Positions 27,139 through 38,105 of a DNA stretch of 64,000 nucleotides are shown piece after piece. The DNA comes from Lutibaculum sp963816555 (GTDB lineage: Bacteria; Pseudomonadota; Alphaproteobacteria; Rhizobiales; Tepidamorphaceae): assembly GCA_963816555.1 (NCBI GenBank), contig CAWFLD010000020.1:160699-224698 (forward strand). The letters are read 5' to 3'. The first letter of the stretch is position 1; each line of letters starts with the position of its first letter. The translations under genes and the position numbers were made by a program. The notes under the pieces were generated by a model. The model saw only the letters and a program-made list of their open reading frames with translations. It searched no databases and had not been told where the DNA came from.

Positions 27139-27528
27139 GTGGAGAGCTTGACCTTCGAGGGCGTTCGCGTGCTCGTCGTCGAGGACGAGTTGCTCGTTGC
27201 CCTCAATCTCGAGACCGTCCTGATGGAGGCCGGGTGCGAGGTCATCGGCCCCATCGGCAGCCTGCAGGCCGCCATGGAGGTCAGCGAGTCCGAAGCCCCC
27301 GACCTCGCGATCCTGGACATCAATCTGCGCGGGGAGGAGGTCTACCCCGTGGCCGAGCGGCTGCGCGATCGCGGCGTGCCGCTGATCTTCTGCAGCGGCT
27401 ACACCGACGTGCAGGGCCTGCCCGAGGCGTTCCGCGCCTGCGTCAAGCTCGGCAAGCCCTACGGCGCGAGCGACATACGCGACGCGATGCGGCGCGTCCT
27501 CGGCGAGGCCGAGCCGAACTTCACCTGA
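27139..27528 (+). CDS. Single-domain response regulator
   Basis: A stand-alone receiver of about 129 residues: 'VRVLVVEDELLVALNLETV', phospho-Asp in 'LAILDINLRGEEV', Ser/Thr region 'LIFCSGYTD' and the Lys in 'KLGKPYG'. No output domain. The GTG at 27139 was preferred because it follows a strong purine-rich site by about eleven bases; the frame is open upstream but the residues look non-coding. It overlaps the convergent receiver-HWE kinase by eight bases. Such receivers are common partners of HWE kinases, so pairing with that neighbour is plausible but unproven. Confidence 0.75.
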   Translation: MESLTFEGVRVLVVEDELLVALNLETVLMEAGCEVIGPIGSLQAAMEVSESEAPDLAILDINLRGEEVYPVAERLRDRGVPLIFCSGYTDVQGLPEAFRACVKLGKPYGASDIRDAMRRVLGEAEPNFT

Positions 27529-28555
27529 CGGGAAAGCTGATCTCGCACTGCACGCCGGTCTCCGGGTAGGAGAGCGACGAGGCGCCGTCGAGCTCGTAGG
27601 CCGCGCCGCGCTCGATCAGCGTGCGCCCGAAGCCGCGGCGCGTCGGCGGCGCGACGGGCGGCCCGCCCTCCTCGCGCCAGCTGAGATTGACGGTGTGGGA
27701 GCCGTCGCCGTTGTCTTCGAGGCCCCAGCTCACGATCACCTGCCCGTCGTCCACCGACAGCGCGCCGTACTTGGCGGCGTTGGTCGCCAGCTCGTGCAGC
27801 ACGAGGCTGAGCGTCACGGCCGACCGCGGCGGGATCATGATCGACGGCCCGTCGAGCCGCACGCCATCCTGCGGCCGCTCCTCGAAGGGCTTGAGCGTCC
27901 GCTCCAGCACCTTGCGCAGGTCGGTCGCGCCCCAGTTCGCCTGGAACAGGAGGTCGTGGGCGTCCGACAGGACCTGCAGCCGCCCCAGGAAGGCGTTCTC
28001 GAAATCCTTGAGGTCGGCGCTGCGCGCCAGCGTCTGGTGGGCGATCGAGGAGACGGTGGCGAGGGTGTTCTTCACCCGGTGGCTGAGCTCGCCGACGAGA
28101 AGCTTCAGGTGCTCCTCCGCGCGCCGCCGCTCCTTCCTCTCATAGGCCTCCGCCAGTGCCCGCGAGACCGCCGAGGGCAGCCGCGACATGCGCTGCTTGA
28201 GGACGTAGTCGGTCGCGCCCTCGTTGATGGAGTCGATGGCGACCTCCTCGCCGAGGACGCCGGACACCAGGATGAAGGGCAGGTCGGGGCGGTGCCGCCG
28301 CGTGAGGTTGAGCGCGGTGCGGCCGTCGAAGGCCGGCAGCGAGTAGTCGGACAGGACGAGGTCGAACTCGTCGCGCTCGAGCGCCGTCTCGAACTCCGCG
28401 CGCGTCGTCACGTGGGTGACCTCGAAGCTGCCGCCGTCGCGCTTGAGATGCTCCAGGATCAGCTCGTAGTCCGGCCGGCTGTCCTCGAGGAGCAGCACGC
28501 GGACCGTGCGCTCGTCCGAGCGGCCGTCGGCAGGTGAATGAACAGGCATTTCCAC
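27521..28555 (-). CDS. Receiver domain fused to HWE/HisKA_2 histidine kinase
   Basis: 344 residues. Receiver at 18-140 ('VRVLLLEDSRPDYELIL', Asp in 'LVLSDYSLPAFDG', 'DYVLKQRM'), then a kinase with the H-box 'LLVGELSHRVKNTLATV', the N-box 'LVLHELATNAAKYGALS' and 'RRGFGRTLIERG', which mark the HWE/HisKA_2 group common in alphaproteobacteria. Soluble, so it takes its input through the receiver. Last gene of the phytochrome operon, nine bases behind the response regulator. The start is GTG 28555 or ATG 28549; no strong ribosome site separates them. Confidence 0.85.
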   Translation of the reverse strand: MEMPVHSPADGRSDERTVRVLLLEDSRPDYELILEHLKRDGGSFEVTHVTTRAEFETALERDEFDLVLSDYSLPAFDGRTALNLTRRHRPDLPFILVSGVLGEEVAIDSINEGATDYVLKQRMSRLPSAVSRALAEAYERKERRRAEEHLKLLVGELSHRVKNTLATVSSIAHQTLARSADLKDFENAFLGRLQVLSDAHDLLFQANWGATDLRKVLERTLKPFEERPQDGVRLDGPSIMIPPRSAVTLSLVLHELATNAAKYGALSVDDGQVIVSWGLEDNGDGSHTVNLSWREEGGPPVAPPTRRGFGRTLIERGAAYELDGASSLSYPETGVQCEISFPVR

Positions 28556-28564
28556 GGGCAGGAC

Positions 28565-29020
28565 TCAGGCGCGGTTTCCGATGACATGGGGAGGGGGCTC
28601 GTTGAGGATGCCCCAGAAGACGCCGAGCTCCTGGATCGCGTTGAAGAACTCCTGGAAGTCGACGGGCTTCACGACGAAGGCGTTGACGCCGAGCTTGTAG
28701 CTGCGCACGAGGTCGCTCTCCTCGCGCGAGGAGGTCAGCATGACGATCGGCACGTGGCGCAGGCTCTCGTCCGACTTCACCTTCTCGAGCACCTCAAGCC
28801 CGTCGACCTTCGGCAGCTTCAGGTCGAGCAGGACGACCGAGGGATCGCCCGGCGGCCGGTTGTGGTGGCCGCCCTCGGCCCTCAGGTAGTCGAGCGCTTC
28901 GGCGCCGTCCCGCGTCACGACGATCTCGTTGGCGAGCTGGCACTTGGCCAGGGCCGCCAGCGTCAGCTCGACGTCCTTGGGATTGTCCTCCACCAGCAGG
29001 ATCGGGCGAAGGTCACTCAT
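28565..29020 (-). CDS. Response regulator, Rcp1-like, of the phytochrome operon
   Basis: A 151-residue receiver: 'ILLVEDNPKDVELTLAAL', phospho-Asp in 'VVLLDLKLPKVDGLEVL', 'VMLTSSREESDLV' and Lys in 'NAFVVKPVDFQEF'. The loop and length fit the Rcp1/CheY-like regulators phosphorylated by phytochromes. Three possible ATGs lie at the end of bphP; the one at 29020 sits eight bases behind 'ggagga', which decides the start. It overlaps the bphP stop by eight bases. Confidence 0.85.
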   Translation of the reverse strand: MSDLRPILLVEDNPKDVELTLAALAKCQLANEIVVTRDGAEALDYLRAEGGHHNRPPGDPSVVLLDLKLPKVDGLEVLEKVKSDESLRHVPIVMLTSSREESDLVRSYKLGVNAFVVKPVDFQEFFNAIQELGVFWGILNEPPPHVIGNRA

Positions 29021-31245
29021 CGTCATCGTCCTCCAGTCTGTCCGGCAGGGCCACGGTGAAGCGGGCGCCCGCCCCCGGCTCTGCCTCGGCCGAGATCCGG
29101 CCTCCATGTCTCTCGACGATCCGCCTCGCGATCGCCAGGCCGATGCCCGTACCCTCGAAGTCTTCCGCGTGGTGCAGCCGCTGGAAGACGCCGAACAGCT
29201 TGTGGGCGTAGGCCATGTCGAAGCCGACGCCGTTGTCGGCGACCCGGAACACCGTCTCGTGCCCGTCGCGCCAGCCGCTCACCTCGATGCGCGGCCGGCT
29301 CGCCTGGCGCGTGTACTTAACGGCGTTGCCGAGCAGGTTGTAGAGGACCTGCCGCAGCAGGCCCGCATCGCCCGGTCGCCTCCGGCAGGGTGTCCACCCG
29401 CCACTCGATCGTGCGGTCGCCGATCTCCTCCTCGAGCGACTGCATCGCCTCGGCGACGAGCTTCTCCAGGTCGACGGGCATGCGGCGCACGCTCGTCCGC
29501 CCGAGCTGCGAGAAGCGCAGCAGGTCGTCCACCAGGCGCCCGGCCGAGACGGCCGACTCGGTGATCGTGTCGAGATAGTGCTGCGCCCGCTCGTCGAGGT
29601 CGGGCATGTGGGCGCGCAGGAGCTCGCTGTAGCCGACGATGTGGCGAAACGGCGCCCGCAGGTCGTGCGAGATCGAGTAGGAGAAGGATTCGAGCTCCTT
29701 GTTCGTCGCCTGCAGCTGTCCCGTCAGGCGCGCCCGCTCCTCCGCCTGGCGCAGCACGATGCGGATGATGGCGTTGCGCAGCTCCACCGCCGCCTCGACG
29801 TGGCTCGGCAGCCAGGGGCGCGCGGTCAGGCGCACCTGCTCCTTCCACACGTCGAAGGAGTTGCGCGGGTGCAGCCGGGTGCCGTCGCCCTGCGCCGGCT
29901 TGTGCGGGTCGCCGCCCCACTGCACGGTCCGCACGATCTCGCCGCGGAACCACATGAGGTAGCTCGGGTGGAGCGAGGAGATCGAGGCGGCGAGCAGGCC
30001 GCTGGCGGTGCCGGCGAAGGCGGCGGCCTCCGGCATGTGCTGCGACAGCTGGTCGGTGGCGAAGACGTCCTCGCCCCGGCTCTCCTCGAGCCACGCCACG
30101 ATCCGCTCGATCTCGTGGTGCTCCGGCGCGGGGCCGACCCGGATGATGCGCCCGTCGTGGGCGATCGCCGCGGCGTCGGCGTCGGCCTGGGCGAGGAGGT
30201 CGGCGGCGTCGGCCGTCAGCCCCTCCGCCAGCTCTTCCGCCTCGGCCATCCGGGCGAGGAGCCGCGACAGGATGGTCTTCTGCTCGACGCGCTGCCGGGT
30301 CTCGCGGCTGCGCTCGTTCATCGCGATCTGCATCGACAGGATGCGGGCGATGAAGCCGACCGCCTCGCGGGTCCGCATCGGGACCATCTTCGGCTCGGCG
30401 TTGTGGCACGAGACGAGGCCCCACAGCTCGTCGTCGGAGAGGATCGAGGCCGACATCGAGGCGCCGGTGCCCATGTTGCGCATGTACTCGACATGGACGG
30501 GCGAGACGCTGCGCAGCATCGACTGCGACAGGTCGAGCGGGCCACCGGTCAGCGGGTTGCGGTCGGGCTCGATCGGGCTCGGCTCGTAATAGGCGTCGGG
30601 GATGAGGCGCAGCCGGTTGCGGCGGTAGAGCTCGCGCGCCTGGGCGGGGATGTCGGAGCCGGGGAAGCGCAGGCCGAGATAGCTCGGCAGGACGCCGTTG
30701 CCGTCCTCGGCGATGACCGTGCCGTGCCAGTCGCGGTCGAAGCGATAGGCGAGGACGCGGTCGTAGCCCGTCAGCTCGCGGATCTTGCGCGCGGCGAGGG
30801 CGCAGAGATCGGCGGGCTCGTCGAGGCTCCGCATCTCGTCGAGGAAGGTGCCGAGATCGGCGTAGAGGCGCTCCGGATCGCCCCGTCCTTCCGTCGCCAC
30901 CGGCTCGAGCTCGAGGATGGCCAGGCCCTCGGAGCGGTGCGCCGCGACGTCGAAGACCTCGTCGCCGAGGCTGATGCGTCCCCGCGCGGTCGGCGTGCCG
31001 GCGTCGCGGGAGGCCTCGACGATCGCCGCGGCCTCGTCGCCGGCCTCCTGCAGCAGGTCCCGGAGGGACGCGCCGAGGACCGCCGAGCCCGGCCGCCCGA
31101 GCCGGTCGCCGGCATTGGCGCTCGCGGCCGTCACCGTCAGCCCGTCCGGCTCGAGCGCCAGCAGCAGGCCGTGCGGCTGGATGCTGCCGGGGATGTGGAT
31201 GGGCTCGCGTGCGCACGCATCGAGATTTGCCACGATCTCCGTCAC
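29013..31245 (-). CDS. bphP: Bacteriophytochrome histidine kinase BphP (frameshifted)
   Basis: About 743 residues: PAS, GAF, PHY, then HisKA ('YSISHDLRAPFRHIVGYSE') and the ATPase domain ('NLLGNAVKYT', 'VADNGVGFD', 'GTGIGLAIARR'). Cys 11 in 'LDACAREPIHIPGSIQPHG' is the biliverdin-attachment site of bacteriophytochromes; 'FPGSDIPAQARELY' is the GAF chromophore motif and 'PRNSF' the PHY-tongue PRxSF motif. It should switch between red and far-red states and pass phosphate to the next gene product. One extra C (G at 29370 on the plus strand) breaks the frame before the ATPase domain; removing it gives 'EATGDAGLLRQVLYNLL'. The GTG start overlaps the heme oxygenase stop (GTGA). Confidence 0.9.
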
Positions 31246-31868
31246 GTCCGGACGTCTCCCGTTCCGATAGTGGGCATCAGCCAGTCGTGGAGGGCGGTGA
31301 AGATGGACCGTGCGGCGCGCGTGACCTCGCCGCGGCCCTCCGCTGGAACCTGGCGCTCGAGGAGCTCGCACGTCTCGCGCCACATGGCGCCGGTTTGCGG
31401 GCCCCGCCCGGAGAAGTACGAGACACACCCCTCCGGCAGATCACCCTGCTTTGCGAGATGACGTGCGATCACCTTTCCGCCCAGCGTCGCCCCTTCGAAG
31501 ACGTAGAGGCAGCCGAATGCCTCGTTGCGGTTCAGGATCGGCGGGACCGGGGCCTGCGGCAGCCGCGCGATCTCGCCGGTCGTTCGGCCTAGAAGACGCA
31601 GATCATGCTCGATTGGTTCCAGCCGGCGGCGCGGAGGCCAGAACGTCTCCCCTTCGAAGAGCCGGTCGAGCCTGGGCTCGTGGACCGCGTGGAAGCCGTG
31701 CAGGCGCGCCAGAAGGGCCTCGTAACGCACCCGTCCGAGGTCGCCGGAGGTCAGCGCGAGATCCGTCTCGAGCCGCAGATGCGCCTCGCTCGTCTCGAGG
31801 CGCAGCTGCCTCAGGAGGGGGCCCGGCCGCCGGTCTGCGGCGTCGGGGCCGTGCGAGAGGTGGGTCAT
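31242..31868 (-). CDS. bphO: Heme oxygenase BphO (biliverdin-forming)
   Basis: A 208-residue heme oxygenase of the HemO/BphO group. The proximal heme His is H30 in 'LETSEAHLRLE'; 'ALLARLHGFHAVHEPRLD' and 'FGCLYVFEGATLGGKVIARHL' carry the helix over the heme. It makes the biliverdin that BphP binds, and its overlap with the bphP start supports joint translation. ATG at 31866-31868; the frame extends upstream without conservation. Confidence 0.9.
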   Translation of the reverse strand: MTHLSHGPDAADRRPGPLLRQLRLETSEAHLRLETDLALTSGDLGRVRYEALLARLHGFHAVHEPRLDRLFEGETFWPPRRRLEPIEHDLRLLGRTTGEIARLPQAPVPPILNRNEAFGCLYVFEGATLGGKVIARHLAKQGDLPEGCVSYFSGRGPQTGAMWRETCELLERQVPAEGRGEVTRAARSIFTALHDWLMPTIGTGDVRT

Positions 31869-32009
31869 GTTGTCGAGGGGGGAATGGGGAACGTCGCGGG
31901 GACCCCAAGTCACCACGAAACCGAGAAGAAGACCATAGGCGTGCCGAAGCGGAACCTGCCGCCCGGCCGGCGGAGTTGTTCTGGATCGCACGAGGCAAGA
32001 GGCGGCGAT

Positions 32010-33044
32010 ATGGCCAAGAGCCTGTCGAGAGACACCGCGACGATGGAGGCGAAGCGCGTCGAGGCGCTGCCGGAGGGCGAGGGCTGGCAGTTCGAGCCGA
32101 AATGGGACGGCTTCCGCTGCCTCGCCTTCCGCGACGGCGACGGGATCGCGCTCATGGCGAAGTCGGGGAAGCCGCTGACGCGCTTCTTCCCGGAGGTCGC
32201 CGCGATGGTGGAGGCCGTCGGCGTCGACCGCTTCGTCGTCGACGGCGAGCTGGTGGTGCCGCAGGGCGACACGCTGTCCTTCGACGCGCTGCAGATGCGG
32301 CTGCACCCCGCCGAAAGCCGCATCCGGAAGCTGTCGCGCGAGACGCCGGCGCGGCTGGTGCTGTTCGACATGCTTCAGGACGGCGATGCGGTGCTGCTCG
32401 ACCGGCCGCTGCGGGAGCGGCGCGAGCGGCTCGAGGCGTTCCACGAGACCGCCGGCAACGAGATGCTGGAGCTGTCGCCCTTTACGCGCGACCGCGCCGT
32501 CGCCTGCGACTGGCTCGCCCACACCGGCGCGGCGCTCGACGGGGTCGTGGCCAAGCGGCTCGACGGCGCCTACGAGCCGGGCGAGCGGGCGATGCTGAAG
32601 GTCAAGGTCGTGCGCACGGCGGACTGCGTGATCGGCGGCTTCCGCTACGGGACGGGCTCCGACGAGGTCGGGTCGCTGCTGCTCGGGCTCTACGACGACG
32701 AGGGCAGGCTCGACCATGTCGGCTTCGCGGCGGTGCCCGCGTCCGACCGGGCGAAGCTGACGAAGAGCCTCACGAAGCTCGTGGCGGAGCCGGGCTTCAC
32801 CGGCAAGGCGCCCGGCGGGCCCTCGCGCTGGTCGAACGGGCGGTCGGCCGAGTGGCAGCCGCTCAAGCCGGAGCTCGTCGCCGAGGTGCGCTACGACCAG
32901 GTGACGGCGGGCCGCTTCCGCCACGGCACGAAGCTGATGCGCTGGCGGCCGGACAAGGCGCCGCGCCAGTGCACCTTCGAGCAGCTGGTGCAGGAGGCCG
33001 AGCCGGCGCGGCTGATGCGGGACCTTCGGGAGGCGCGGAGATGA
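32010..33044 (+). CDS. ligC: ATP-dependent DNA ligase (LigC/LigD ligase domain)
   Basis: A 344-residue ligase. The nucleotide-binding Lys is K31 in 'FEPKWDGFRCLAF'; 'VVDGELVV', 'FDALQMRLH', 'LDGVVAKRLDGAYEPGERAMLKVK' give the remaining motifs, followed by an OB-fold domain. Corresponds to the ligase part of LigD for non-homologous end joining. Its stop overlaps the start of the polymerase gene (ATGA). No Ku gene is present in the window. Confidence 0.88.
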   Translation: MAKSLSRDTATMEAKRVEALPEGEGWQFEPKWDGFRCLAFRDGDGIALMAKSGKPLTRFFPEVAAMVEAVGVDRFVVDGELVVPQGDTLSFDALQMRLHPAESRIRKLSRETPARLVLFDMLQDGDAVLLDRPLRERRERLEAFHETAGNEMLELSPFTRDRAVACDWLAHTGAALDGVVAKRLDGAYEPGERAMLKVKVVRTADCVIGGFRYGTGSDEVGSLLLGLYDDEGRLDHVGFAAVPASDRAKLTKSLTKLVAEPGFTGKAPGGPSRWSNGRSAEWQPLKPELVAEVRYDQVTAGRFRHGTKLMRWRPDKAPRQCTFEQLVQEAEPARLMRDLREARR

Positions 33045-33934
33045 GCGACGAGACGGAGATCGCCGGCGTCAGGATCAGCCATCCCGACAAGGTGCTCTAC
33101 CCCGGGCAGGGCGTCACGAAGCGGGCGCTGGCGGAGTATTATGTCGGGATCGCCGAGTTCATGCTGCCGCACGTCAAGGACCGGCCGATCACGCTGGTGC
33201 GCTGCCCCGCCGGCAGCGAGAAGACGTGCTTCTACCAGCGCCATCCCGGCTCCGGCGTGCCGGCGGAGCTGTCGGAGCTCCTGGTGCCGGGCTTCGAGGA
33301 ATCCGGCCCCTATCTCTACCTCAGGGACGTGAAGGGCCTCGTCGCGCTGGTGCAGATGGGCGTGCTCGAGATCCACCCCTGGAACATGCGCATCGACCGG
33401 CCGGACCGGCCCGACATGATCGTCATCGACCTCGACCCCGGCGAGGGCACGCCCTTCGCCGCGGTGGTGCGGGCGGCCCAGGAGGTGCGCGCCCTCATGC
33501 TGGGGCTGAAGCTCCGGAGCTTCTGCAAGACGTCGGGCGGCAAGGGCCTGCACGTGGTCGTGCCGTTCGAGCGGCGCACGACGTGGAGCGAGGCGAAGGC
33601 CTTCGCCAAGGCGGTGGCGGACCGCATGGCGGAGGAGGCGTCCGAGCGCTACCTCGCGAAGTCGTCGATCGCCGCGCGCAAGGGCAGGATCTTCGTCGAC
33701 TATCTGAGGAACGACCCGACATCGACCTCCGTCGCGCCCTACTCGTCGCGGGCGCGGGACGGGGCGACGGTGGCGACGCCGCTCGACTGGGGCGAGGTGA
33801 GCGAAGAGCTCGACCCGTCGCGCTTCACGATCGAAACGGTTCCGCAACGAATTCGCGAGCTGAAGGCGGATCCCTGGGCGGAGATGGCGACGCTGCGCCA
33901 GCGCCTCCCCGACGCGGCCGAGGTGGCCGCCTAG
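33041..33934 (+). CDS. LigD-type primase-polymerase (PolDom)
   Basis: A 297-residue archaeo-eukaryotic-primase-like polymerase. 'ISHPDKVLYPGQGVTKRAL' starts the domain; the metal-binding Asp pair is in 'IVIDLDPGEG', and 'SFCKTSGGKGLHVVVPF' and 'FVDYLRNDP' complete the fold. In NHEJ this module fills gaps, preferring ribonucleotides. Here it is a separate protein, translated together with the ligase. Its TAG stop overlaps the opposite cyclase stop over CTAG. Confidence 0.9.
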   Translation: MSDETEIAGVRISHPDKVLYPGQGVTKRALAEYYVGIAEFMLPHVKDRPITLVRCPAGSEKTCFYQRHPGSGVPAELSELLVPGFEESGPYLYLRDVKGLVALVQMGVLEIHPWNMRIDRPDRPDMIVIDLDPGEGTPFAAVVRAAQEVRALMLGLKLRSFCKTSGGKGLHVVVPFERRTTWSEAKAFAKAVADRMAEEASERYLAKSSIAARKGRIFVDYLRNDPTSTSVAPYSSRARDGATVATPLDWGEVSEELDPSRFTIETVPQRIRELKADPWAEMATLRQRLPDAAEVAA

Positions 33935-35262
33935 CTCGCTTTCTCGAGCCGGTGGGCGGCGAGCTCCGACCAGCTCCTGACGCAGTCGCGGCCGGCCCGC
34001 TTGGCCGCATAGAGCGCCTTGTCGGCGCGCTGCAGGGCCTCGTCGATCGTCGCCTCCTCGGGCCGCCAGGCGGCGACGCCGATGCTCATCGTGAAGGGGA
34101 TCGGCGTGCGGCCTTCCCAGTAGGGCGATCCCGACGCGCGGTTCATGGCCTGGCGCAGCCGCTCGAGCATGATCGCGGCCTCGTGCTCCTCGGTCTCCGG
34201 CATGAGCACGGCGAACTCCTCGCCGCCCATCCGCGCCGGCACGTCCGAGGCGCGGAAGACGTCCTGCGCGATGCGCGAGCTGACCTTGAGGACCGCGTCG
34301 CCGGCGGCGTGGCCGAAGCGGTCGTTGATCCTCTTGAAGTGGTCCATGTCGCCCATCGCGACCGCCAAAGGCTGGCCGTTGCGGCGGGACAGCGCGATCA
34401 GCTCGGCGGCGCGGTCGTAGAAGGCGCGGCGGTTGTAGATGCCGGTCAGGAGGTCGCGCTTGGCCTGGCGCTCGAGCTGCTCGATCAGCCGCACGCGCTC
34501 GGACACGTCGCGCATCGCGGCGGTGAACTCGAGCGAGCCGCGTACCCTCATCTTCGAGATCGCCGCCTCGAGGGGAAACTCGCTGCCGTCCTTGCGGCGC
34601 CCGGTGATCTCGCCGATGCGCTCGGACATCGTCCGCGACAGCTCCGGCGAGCGGGCGAAGCGGCCGACATGCTGCACGTGATCGTCGCGGAAGCGCTCGG
34701 GCATCAGCATCTCGATCCGCTGGCCCAGCACCTCGTCGGCGCGGTAGCCGAACATCGCCTCGGCGGCGGCGTTGAACAGCACGATGCGATGGTCGCTGTC
34801 GATCGAGACGATCCCGTCATAGGCGGATTCGATGATGGCGCCGAGGCGGGCCTTGGCGGTGGCGAGCCTGTCCTCCAGGTCCACCGTCTCCGTGACGTCG
34901 ATGCAGGTCAGGAGCACGGCGGTCGGGCGCCGGTCGGTATCCAGCACGGGCTGCGCCGAGATGCGCCACCAGCGCCTGTCGTCGCCCGCCGCGAAGGCCT
35001 GCAGGGATTCGCAGGACCGGACGCTGCTCGCGCAGTCCTCGATCAGCGAGCAGAGGGACGACCGCACCTCGTCGGGCACGGCTTCGCGGAAGTGGCCGCA
35101 CGAGACGGCCTCCCGCGGCATTCCCAGCATGTTCCGGAAATGGACGTTGCAGGCCAGGATCCCGGCCGGTCTCGTGCCGTCGAGATCGACCACGGCCACG
35201 CTCGCCGCGATCGCATCCACAATGTCGACGATCTCGTCGAGAGTGACGTGCTGGAAGTCCAC
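33931..35262 (-). CDS. Diguanylate cyclase with two PAS domains
   Basis: 443 residues, soluble. First PAS-like domain about 8-130, second PAS about 135-265 ('AIIESAYDGIVSIDSDHRI', 'GYRADEVLGQRIEMLMPER'), then GGDEF at 275-435 with the active 'ARMGGEEFAVLM' motif and 'DMDHFKRINDRFGHAAGD'. Makes cyclic-di-GMP from GTP in response to whatever the PAS domains sense. No I-site RxxD seen before GGEEF ('RASDVPARMGGEEF' has R-x-x-D only loosely placed), so feedback inhibition is uncertain. Monocistronic. Confidence 0.88.
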   Translation of the reverse strand: MDFQHVTLDEIVDIVDAIAASVAVVDLDGTRPAGILACNVHFRNMLGMPREAVSCGHFREAVPDEVRSSLCSLIEDCASSVRSCESLQAFAAGDDRRWWRISAQPVLDTDRRPTAVLLTCIDVTETVDLEDRLATAKARLGAIIESAYDGIVSIDSDHRIVLFNAAAEAMFGYRADEVLGQRIEMLMPERFRDDHVQHVGRFARSPELSRTMSERIGEITGRRKDGSEFPLEAAISKMRVRGSLEFTAAMRDVSERVRLIEQLERQAKRDLLTGIYNRRAFYDRAAELIALSRRNGQPLAVAMGDMDHFKRINDRFGHAAGDAVLKVSSRIAQDVFRASDVPARMGGEEFAVLMPETEEHEAAIMLERLRQAMNRASGSPYWEGRTPIPFTMSIGVAAWRPEEATIDEALQRADKALYAAKRAGRDCVRSWSELAAHRLEKAS

Positions 35263-35373
35263 CGACGCAACCTTCTTATTGCCGTCGGTCTAGATAACAG
35301 CGAAGTCGTTAAGGTGCCGTTGCCCGGATATGCAGGGGGTGCCGCAGCGTCCGGCGGCGGGGCGCGCGTGCCC

Positions 35374-37185
<1,812 letters not shown>

Positions 37186-37333
37186 GGAGAGGCGGTGTCC
37201 GGGTACTTGGAACGAAGGCTCTATCTATGCCCCCGGGCCCCTCCTGAAAAGGCCGCGCCGACCGCCACGCTTTGTCCGGAGGCGCCTGCGGTCCTATACT
37301 TCCGGTGCACCCAAGTGAGCGGGCCCCGCGAGC

Positions 37334-37687
37334 ATGGCCGACGTCACCGTCCTGCCGGAGATCGAGATCGCCGCGAAGCGGCTCGCGGAGGCGACGCATG
37401 CCCATGCCGTCATCCTCTTCGGCAGCCGGGCGCGCGGCGACGCCGGCCCCGAGAGCGACTGGGATCTCGCCGTCATCCTGCCGGAGGACATCGCACCGCA
37501 GCAGTTCACGCCGATCAATCTTTGGGAGCTGGTCCGGGACATTCCGAGGGTGACCATTCAGGTCTATCCCCTCCGTCGCTCCGTCTTTCTCGCGCGGAAG
37601 GACGAGCCGAACAGCGTCAGTCGCGGCATCGCCCAGGACGGCGTCGCCTTGATCGGCAGGATTCCCGAGATCGAGCCGGCGGAATGA
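37334..37687 (+). CDS. MNT-type nucleotidyltransferase (antitoxin-like)
   Basis: 117 residues with the minimal nucleotidyltransferase motif 'LFGSRARGDAGPESDWDLAV' (GSxARG, then the Asp pair). MNT proteins paired with HEPN proteins form type VII toxin-antitoxin systems in which the MNT enzyme adenylylates the HEPN toxin. It stands four bases before the HEPN gene. Catalytic residues look intact. Confidence 0.85.
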   Translation: MADVTVLPEIEIAAKRLAEATHAHAVILFGSRARGDAGPESDWDLAVILPEDIAPQQFTPINLWELVRDIPRVTIQVYPLRRSVFLARKDEPNSVSRGIAQDGVALIGRIPEIEPAE

Positions 37688-37691
37688 CGAG

Positions 37692-38105
37692 ATGACCTCC
37701 TCGGTCGCAGGCTGGCTCGATGTTGCAGACGCCGACATCGAGGCGGTGAGACGAATGCTTGCGCCGGACCCGGAGCCTCATCTCGCCGTCGCTGCCTATC
37801 ATTGCCAGCAGGCTGCGGAGAAGCTGGTCAAGGCGCTTCTCCTGCACGCAGGCATATCATTCCCCAGGGGCGCTCTCGGTCACGATATCGGACGGTTGGC
37901 CGAGCTTCTTCCAGACGCGCATCCGCTGCGCGATGCGGCCTCTGCTTTCACACGGCTGACGCCCTGGGTCAGTGTCTTTCGCTACCCTTCCGACGATCCC
38001 CTGGCGCAGCCTCCGCTGCCCGATGCCGCCTTCGTGGCGGCGTATCTCGAGCGGCTGCGCGTCTTCCGGGCGGAGGTCGCGGCGATGGTCTTGCCCAGGC
38101 CCTAG
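37692..38105 (+). CDS. HEPN domain protein (toxin-like partner of MNT)
   Basis: 137 residues, all helical. 'YHCQQAAEKLVKALLLHAG' is the HEPN core helix. An R-x4-H motif (R59-H64 in 'PRGALGHD'), the RNase signature of many HEPN toxins, is present. Forms an operon with the MNT gene. Could be an RNase toxin neutralised by adenylylation, or a non-toxic minimal HEPN protein; the sequence does not decide. Its TAG stop overlaps the opposite gene's stop over CTAG. Confidence 0.82.
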   Translation: MTSSVAGWLDVADADIEAVRRMLAPDPEPHLAVAAYHCQQAAEKLVKALLLHAGISFPRGALGHDIGRLAELLPDAHPLRDAASAFTRLTPWVSVFRYPSDDPLAQPPLPDAAFVAAYLERLRVFRAEVAAMVLPRP

